From the NCBI GenBank assembly GCA_963705545.1, contig CAVPJX010000005.1, positions 248,001 to 312,000 on the forward strand: a stretch of 64,000 nucleotides of DNA. Reading direction: 5' to 3'. The translations under genes were made by a program, and so were the position numbers. Position 1 is the stretch's first letter. Every line of letters starts with the position of its first letter. Below are positions 58,892 to 64,000 of the stretch, piece by piece. The notes beneath the pieces were generated by a model. The model saw nothing but the letters and a program-made list of their open reading frames with translations, made no database searches and was not told the origin of the DNA. Origin of the DNA: DATBLY01 sp963705545. Its GTDB lineage: Bacteria > Actinomycetota > UBA4738 > HRBIN12.

Positions 58892-61147
58892 GTGACCGTG
58901 GTCGAGGACCCGTCCAGTTCTGGATCGCCCGTCGAGGTCGGCCGCTCGCTCTTCGACGCCAAGCTCTCCGTGCCCCCCGCTCGGACGAGCGCGGTGAGCC
59001 GGGACCCGCTGATCCGGACCGCTCGCTCCAGCGCGTGCCCCGTCGTCGCCGTGACCGCGCCGGCGGGCTACGGCAAGTCGACCCTGCTGGCCGAGTGGGC
59101 GCGGACCGAGGATCGCCCGGTCGCGTGGGTCTCGCTGGACGCCCTCGACGACGACCCCGCGGCCCTGTTGCTCCTGCTGGCGTCGGCTTACGGGCGGGTC
59201 ACGCCCGGACGGCGACGGTCTGATCGCCGACATGGGCGGGCTCGGCCGATCCTCGTTGGGCCGGGCGGCGCCGCGCCTCGCCTCGGCGTTCCACGCGACG
59301 CCGACGCCGTTCGTGCTGATGCTGGACGACCTCCACGCCCTGCGGTCGCCGGATTGCCACGACGTGCTTGGGCGTCGTGATCGGCGGGATCCCGCCCGGC
59401 TCGCAGCTCGCCGCGAGCAGTCGGTCGGAGCAACCGCACGTGCCGCGGCTCCGCGCGGCGGGCGACGTGGTGGAGTTCACGGCCGGCGACCTGGCCATCG
59501 ATGCGGCGGGCGCCAGGCAGATCTTCGCGGAGGCGCAGGTCGAGCTGGCTCCGGCTTCGGCCGAGACCGTGGTCGAACGTACCGAGGGTTGGCCGGCCGG
59601 TCTGTACCTCGCCGCGATGATCGCGGGGAAGAGCCGGGACGCGTTGGGCGACGCTCAGCGGCGAGGACCCCTTCGTCGCCGACTACCTGTACCGCGAGTC
59701 CCTGGTCGACCAACCCGAGGAGGTGCAGCGGTTCCTGCGGCGGACGGCCGTGGTCGATCAGCTCTCCGGTCCGCTCTGCGACGCGCTCCTCGAGGGGTCG
59801 GGCGGGCACGCGCGGCTCCGCGAGCTGGAGGCCACGAGCCTCTTCGTGATCCCCCTCGACCGCCGGCGTGCGTGGTATCGCTACCACGCGCTCTTCCGAG
59901 AGTTCCTGCTCGGTGAACTGCAGCGGACCGAACCCGAGATCGTCGAGAAGCTGCACCTGCGGGCCGCCGATTGGTACGAGTCGAACGGTTCACCTCAGCT
60001 GGCCGTAGAGCACCTGTTGGACACCCCCGAGCGGGAGCGATGCGTCAAGTTGGTGACGACGCTGGTTCTGCCCACGTACAGCTCCGGCCAGATGTCCACC
60101 GTCGAGCAGTGGCTCACGGCGCTGGGCGACGACAGCATCGAGGGGTATCCCCCGCTGGCGATCCTGGCGGGCTGGGTCGTCGACGTTGAACGGGCGCACC
60201 AAGGACGCCGAACGGTGGGCCGCCGTCGTCGAGGCCGCCTCGTGGGACGAGGTGCAGCTGGATGGTTCTGCATCGTTCACCTCGGCGCGCGCGATGCTGC
60301 GCGCCGCCATGTGTGCCTCGGGTCCCGAGCGGATGATGGCCGACGCACAGCTGGCGGTCGGAGAGGAGCCGCCGTGGAGTCCATGGCGGGATTCGGCGCT
60401 CTACCTGCTCGGCGAGGCGCAGCTGCTGGCCGGCGACAACGAGCAGGCGGCACTCTCGTTCGTCGAAGCGTCACGTCTCGGCGTCGAGCTGGGGAACACG
60501 GACACGGTCGTGGGAGGCGGATCGGAGCTTGCACTGATGGCGATGGACCGCGGGGATTGGCAAGCGGCGGCGGAGCCGTTGCAGCTGGCGCTCGCGACGA
60601 TCGACGAGCATCGGATGGATGACTACGCCGTGTCCGGCGCTGACCTTCGCCTGTGCGGCCCGTCTCGCGTTGCATCGCGGCGACCTGGGGGACGCGAACC
60701 GTCAGCTCGGGCGGGCGATGCGAGCGCGGCCGGTGTGTACGTTCGCGCTGCCGTGGCTCGCCGTACGCCTGCTCCTCCAGATCGCCAAGGTGTACCTCGC
60801 CATGGCGGATGCGACTGCGGCTCGCCACCTGCTCCGCGAGATCGAGGACGTCCTCCTGCATCGGCCGAGCCTCGGTGTCCTGGTCGACGAAGTCTCCGGG
60901 TTGCGCGCCATGGCCGCGTCGAGCGCGCCGGCGGGAGCGACCGGCGTGTCGCCGCTCAGCCCGGCGGAGGTCCGGGTGCTTCCCTACCTCCAGACGCACC
61001 TCACGCTGCCGGAGATCGCTGAGCGGCTGTTCGTGTCGCACAACACGGTCCGATCGCAGGTCGGCTCGATCTATCGGAAGTTCGGCGTCTCGTCGCGGAG
61101 CGACGCGGTGCGACCACGCGACGTCGATCGGCCTGCTCGGCGCCTAA
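58892..61147 (+). CDS. MalT-type LuxR transcriptional regulator (about six frameshifts)
   Basis: About 749 residues after removal of extra bases near 59211, 59352, 59658, 60187, 60635 and 61105. N-terminal STAND ATPase: VVAVTAPAGYGKSTLLAEWART (Walker A), PTPFVLMLDDLHALRSPDCHDVL (Walker B), then VERTEGWPAGLYLAAMIAG. A helical TPR-like region follows (residues about 330-660). The C-terminus is a LuxR HTH: LSPAEVRVLPYLQTHLTLPEIAERLFVSHNTVRSQVGSIYRKFGV. These regulators are activated by a small ligand and ATP. It is the only regulator of the 57-64 kb cluster and the likely reader of sites A-D. GTG 58898 is an alternative start. Confidence 0.88.
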
Positions 61148-61502
61148 CCGGCGCGGACCCGCGGAGGACGTGGCCTCCAGCGCTTCGTCGTCGAGGTCAT
61201 AGCCAAGTGCGATCGCGAGGTTCGGGGCGGCGGCGACCACCCGGGGGAGGCCGACGACGCGCGTGATCGCGGCCAAGACCTCCACGATCTCCGCGGCGCT
61301 CGCGCCCGCGTTCACGGCGGCGTCGGCCGACGCCCCGAACGATGCCGGAGCGCCGCCCACGGCGACCAGGGCGGCGAGGCGAACGAGCGCCAGCGTCTTC
61401 GGATCGAGCTCGACCGCTCCTCCGACGTCGGATCGGCATCAGGTCTTCGGCCAGCTGCGCGTCGTTGATCGCGAGGCGTCGCAGCCGGTCGATGTAGTCC
61501 AT
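61144..61502 (-). CDS. Carboxymuconolactone decarboxylase-like protein, copy 1 (two frameshifts)
   Basis: About 118 residues after removal of an extra C near 61437 and one near 61165. MDYIDRLRRLAINDAQLAED is followed by LDPKTLALVRLAALVAVGG and ADAAVNAGASAAEIVEVLAAITRVVGLPRVVAAAPNLAIALGYDLD. The CxxH redox motif of AhpD types is absent; this is a member of the group without it. Its stop (61144-61146) overlaps the luxR stop. Operator-like site B lies upstream, oriented toward this gene. Confidence 0.7.
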
Positions 61503-61638
61503 GTTGGCGCCCCCAGTGCTCCGCCGTTCGATCGGTCCGCGACGTCGCCCCCTGCTATCGAGGACGCCCGCGAGCGGCGCGAACCGTGCTCGATCTTGCG
61601 TTCGGTCGTGACCGTAACCTCCCGCGCCACGTGACGTG

Positions 61639-61655
61639 TCATCCAGATCGGGTGA
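61639..61655 (-). promoter_or_regulatory. Operator motif site B (degenerate)
   Basis: TCATCC-AGATC-GGGTGA on the plus strand; 19 of 22 bases match the region of site A on the same strand. Read on the minus strand it points toward CMD copy 1, 137 nt from its start. Confidence 0.45.
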
Positions 61656-61686
61656 ATCCGCACACCCGACCGCCCGGCGTTCACGT

Positions 61687-61703
61687 TCATGCCTTCTGCA
61701 TGA
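61687..61703 (+). promoter_or_regulatory. Operator motif site C (TCATGC-N5-GCATGA)
   Basis: Perfect inverted-repeat core. The wider sequence, TTCATGCCTTCTGCATGA then TGACCG, matches site D in 22 of 24 positions. It points toward the AI-2E permease gene. Confidence 0.55.
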
Positions 61704-61917
61704 TGACCGGCGATCGCTCGCTCTCGGAACATCCGGTGGGATCGCAGGGATCCAGATGCGAGGTCCGAACGACCATCGAGCGCCCTGAAAGGGCGGAGGG
61801 GGCCGAAGCCGTATGTCTGGATAGCGGGATGCACCGATCCAGCCAACCGCGAGCAGCGCGGGGTCGAGCGGACGCCGGAGGCGTGCCACGAGCGGCAGCC
61901 TGCTGTCCGCAGCCCAC

Positions 61918-62975
61918 GTGCCGAAGATCGGGGTCTGGGCGTGGAGCTTCGTGGGCGTGGTCGTGGCCACGATCATCATCGTCACCGCGCTGAGCGCGGT
62001 GAGCGAGATCGCGCTCCCGCTGCTGTTCGCGGCCGTGCTGGCGGTGATCTTCAAGCCGACGGCCGGCAGCCTCGAACGCCATGGGTACAAGCCGTCCCTC
62101 GCCGCCGGCCTGATCGTCCTGGGCCTGATCGTCGTGATGATCTTCGTCCTGGTCGGGACCGTCCGAGGCGTGGTCGACCAGACGGACGAGATCGGGTCGT
62201 CGGTCGACGCGGCGCTGGAGAACGCGTCCGAGGAGCTCGCGATCGATCAGGAAACGTTGGACGACGCTCGGACGGCCACGCAGGAAGCGGCCCCGATGGT
62301 CGCCGAGGGCTTCCTCACGAAGCTGGTGGAGGGCCTGAGCTCCGACGGTCGCCGTGGCCGGCGGCTCTCATCCTGGGGGCCCTGATCATGTACTACCTGC
62401 TCAAGGACGGCGGACGACTCCGACGCAACGTCGTCGCCCAGATCGACCCTTCGATCCGAGACGATGTCGACGACTTCATCGGCGACGCGTGCGGCATCCT
62501 GCGTGACTACGGACGCGGGCGCACGGCGATGTCCGCGATCGTCGCGGCGGTCGTGGGGTTGGCCAGCCTGCTGCTCGGCCTGCCGCTCGTGTTCACGATC
62601 GTCGTCGTGAACTTCATCGGCGGGTACATCCCGTACATCGGTGCCTTCCTCGGCGGAGGGCTGGCCGTGATCGTCGCGCTCGGCGAGGGCGGCCTGGGCA
62701 TGGCGCTCATCATGCTCGTCGTGGTGCTCGCCTCGAACCTCCTCCTCGAGAACTTCGTGGAGCCCAAGGTGATGGGTCGAACGCTCGATATCCACCCGCT
62801 CGTCGTGCTGGTCGTCACGGCGCTCGGGGGGTTCCTGGCCGGGATCGTGGGCCTGATCTTGGCCGTGCCGTTCACGGTGATCGCGGGCAACGCGATCGGC
62901 CGCCTGCGCGCGCGCGGTTTCTTCGAGGTCGTGGCCGACCGGGCCCAGCCGGCGGTCAAGAGCATGCTCGAGTGA
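61918..62975 (+). CDS. AI-2E family transporter/permease (two frameshifts)
   Basis: About 351 residues after removing extra bases near 62353 and 62369. Helical membrane protein: IALPLLFAAVLAVIFKPTAGSLERHG, a central soluble loop, then AALILGALIMYYLLKDGGRLRRNV, YGRGRTAMSAIVAAVVGLASLLLGLP, NFIGGYIPYIGAFLGGGLAVIVALGEGG, LLENFVEPKVMGRTLDIHPLVVLVVT. PYIG and EPKVMG are signatures of the family (TqsA/YdiK/PerM). Substrates of most members are unknown. GTG start at 61918. Confidence 0.88.
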
Positions 62976-63000
62976 AACGTGCCCTTGATGGCGACGCGTT

Positions 63001-63017
63001 TCATGCCTTCTGTGTGA
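63001..63017 (+). promoter_or_regulatory. Operator motif site D
   Basis: TCATGC-CTTCT-GTGTGA, with two changes in the right half. The 24-base region at 63000-63023 differs from site C at two positions. It lies 80 nt before CMD copy 2, oriented toward it. Confidence 0.5.
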
Positions 63018-63096
63018 TGACCGCGACGATGTGCGAGCTGGAGGATGACGAGGTGCCCGACCGGGCACCGAACGGGGAACGGGAAGGAGCACGGAG

Positions 63097-63438
63097 ATGA
63101 GCAACGGGTCCGAAGACACCCCGATCCGAGATCTGCTGGCGGTCATGACGGCCGCCTCGATGGAGGCGTCGAACCTCGATGCGCAGAGCCTGATGCAGGT
63201 TCGCATCGCCGCACTCATCGCGGTCGACGCGCCGCCCGCCTCGTACCTGCTGAACCTGGCGGCCGCGGACGAGGCCGGGCTCGACGGGGAGACGGTCCGC
63301 GACGTCCTCGCGGCCGTCGCGCCGATCGTCGGAGCGCCTCGGGTCGCCTCCGCCGTGGGGAACATCGTCCGCGCGCTCGGGTTCGCGGAGCTGGTGGCCG
63401 AGGAGCTGGAGGTCGAGGAGGACGCCGAGCAGGGGTAA
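63097..63438 (+). CDS. Carboxymuconolactone decarboxylase-like protein, copy 2
   Basis: A 113-residue protein with the same layout as copy 1: DLLAVMTAASMEASNLDAQ, MQVRIAALIAVDAPPASYLLN, EAGLDGETVRDVLAAVAPIVGAPRVASAVGNIVRALGFAE. No CxxH motif. GGAAGGAG lies 8 nt before the ATG. Downstream of a strong hairpin comes DUF7144 copy 2. The two copies flank the AI-2E permease. Confidence 0.8.
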   Translation: MSNGSEDTPIRDLLAVMTAASMEASNLDAQSLMQVRIAALIAVDAPPASYLLNLAAADEAGLDGETVRDVLAAVAPIVGAPRVASAVGNIVRALGFAELVAEELEVEEDAEQG

Positions 63439-63450
63439 CACGGGTCGAGT

Positions 63451-63482
63451 CGCTCGGGACCGTTCGCGTACGGTCCCGAGCG
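63451..63482 (+). terminator. Strong hairpin after CMD copy 2
   Basis: CGCTCGGGACCGT and ACGGTCCCGAGCG form a perfect 13-bp stem with loop TCGCGT, 12 nt after the stop. No T-tract follows. Confidence 0.6.
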
Positions 63483-63524
63483 GTAGCACCTCTCGTCACG
63501 AGCCGGATGAAGGGGGGGAAGCTC

Positions 63525-63941
63525 ATGTCGCAAGAGCCCGATTACGGTGCGGTGGGCTGGACGGCGTTCGCCGGCATCATGCTGATCCTGATCGGCTCGT
63601 TCCACGCGGTCGCGGGCTTGGCGGGCGTCGTCGAAGACGAGTTCTACGCGGTCACGCCGAACTACCTCTTCGCGTTCGACGCCACCACGTGGGGGTGGAT
63701 CCACCTGATCGGCGGCGCGATCGTGGCGCTCGCGGGGCTGTCCGTGTTCAAGGGCGCGGTCTGGGCGAGGACGGTCGGTGTCATCGTGGCGGCGATCAGC
63801 GCGCTCGTCAGCTTCGCGTCGATCCCAACGCAACCGATCTGGTCGGTCATCGTCATCGCGATCGACGTCACGGTGATCTGGGCGCTCACGGCGCACGGGC
63901 GTGACATCGGGATGATCGCTCCGCCCGAAGCTCGTGGGTGA
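63525..63941 (+). CDS. DUF7144-type membrane protein, copy 2
   Basis: A 138-residue four-helix protein close to copy 1 at 56609: AVGWTAFAGIMLILIGSFHAVAGLAG, FYAVTPNYLFAFDATTWGWIHLIGGAIVALAGLSVFKGAVWAR and VIWALTAHGRDIGM are near identical. GGGGGGG lies a few bases before the ATG. Confidence 0.85.
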   Translation: MSQEPDYGAVGWTAFAGIMLILIGSFHAVAGLAGVVEDEFYAVTPNYLFAFDATTWGWIHLIGGAIVALAGLSVFKGAVWARTVGVIVAAISALVSFASIPTQPIWSVIVIAIDVTVIWALTAHGRDIGMIAPPEARG

Positions 63942-63948
63942 CGCTCGA

Positions 63949-64000
63949 TGGCCGAGGGCGCGAACGTGACGGGTCTCGCCGAGGGGAGCAGCGCGGCCGG
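63949..64000 (+). CDS. Possible start of a gene that leaves the window
   Basis: ATG at 63949 opens a frame (MAEGANVTGLAEGSSAA) that is unbroken to the window end, 8 nt after the preceding stop. Only 17 codons are visible, so this is tentative. Confidence 0.3.

Larger units (their letters stand above)
61503..61917. other. Intergenic region between divergent CMD copy 1 and AI-2E permease
   Basis: 415 bases without a credible gene. It holds two copies of the operator motif (sites B and C, centres 48 bp apart). Short open frames within it have no coding features. Confidence 0.6.

Noticed and set aside
53197..62975. Programmed ribosomal frameshifting in hydrolase, luxR and AI-2E genes
   Set aside because: No slippery heptamers or conserved downstream structures were seen, and unrelated genes show the same kind of break.

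Overview
The window is about 70% GC and looks like an actinomycetote chromosome, probably from an uncultivated soil or subsurface lineage. The support is indirect: a galU-moeA-(moaC)-GlpR-like order as in mycobacteria and corynebacteria, a CpaB/SAF protein, a holin-X-type membrane protein, a GAP-family fragment, and many genes whose only promoter-like signal is a TANNNT box 6-9 nt before the start codon (leaderless transcription). No phage, insertion sequence or CRISPR was seen. One tRNA-Ala(CGC) is present.

Layout. 0-2.8 kb (minus): UppP (cut by the window edge), a CpaB-like protein, MtnP and an FmdB zinc ribbon. 2.9-5.7 kb (plus): GalU, MoeA/Glp and MoaC. 5.7-9.2 kb (minus): a GT4-GH130 fusion and an alpha/alpha-barrel partner. 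9.4-13.4 kb (plus): GlpR-like membrane protein, translin, DUF294/cNMP protein, tRNA-Ala, adenosine deaminase. 13.5-26 kb: ASCH protein and proline dehydrogenase, two fold-type III PLP enzymes, an L,D-transpeptidase, metallo-beta-lactamase and amidohydrolase enzymes, and two class III aminotransferases facing apart, one fused to a kinase-like domain. 26.2-27.3 kb: a divergent HxlR/YceI pair around a clear inverted repeat. 27.3-34.3 kb: an acyl-CoA degradation cluster (acyl-CoA dehydrogenase, DUF35, thiolase-DUF35 fusion, second thiolase-like protein, acyl-CoA synthetase). 34.3-36.8 kb: membrane protein, nitrilase, GNAT, HEAT protein.

36.9-49.6 kb is a molybdenum hydroxylase region. On the minus strand coxM-coxS-coxL-(XdhC-YHS)-coxG-mocA encodes a form I aerobic CO dehydrogenase: CoxL carries the diagnostic AYRCSFR loop. 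On the plus strand a second S-L-M operon encodes a form II-type enzyme (AYRGAGR) of unknown substrate, with its own XdhC divergent from it. An alpha/beta-hydrolase-adenylate cyclase fusion lies between the two loci. 49.6-57 kb holds a holin-like pair, membrane proteins, tryptophanase, a hydrolase, a methyltransferase, a truncated GAP protein and an RTX-like calcium-binding protein.

57-64 kb looks like one regulon: a MalT-type LuxR regulator, a DUF1254/DUF1214 protein, two carboxymuconolactone-decarboxylase-like proteins, an AI-2E family permease and two DUF7144 membrane proteins. Four copies of one motif (core TCATGC-N5-GCATGA) lie in its intergenic gaps, each oriented toward the gene it precedes. 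This is the best candidate for an undescribed regulatory system here.

A technical point affects much of the annotation. Fifteen conserved genes are interrupted by about 47 frameshifts. Where I could restore the frame, removing single extra bases does it, and the corrected lengths then fit a complete open frame. I read these as insertion errors in the sequence, densest at 39.0-42.8 kb, and annotate the genes as whole but frameshifted.
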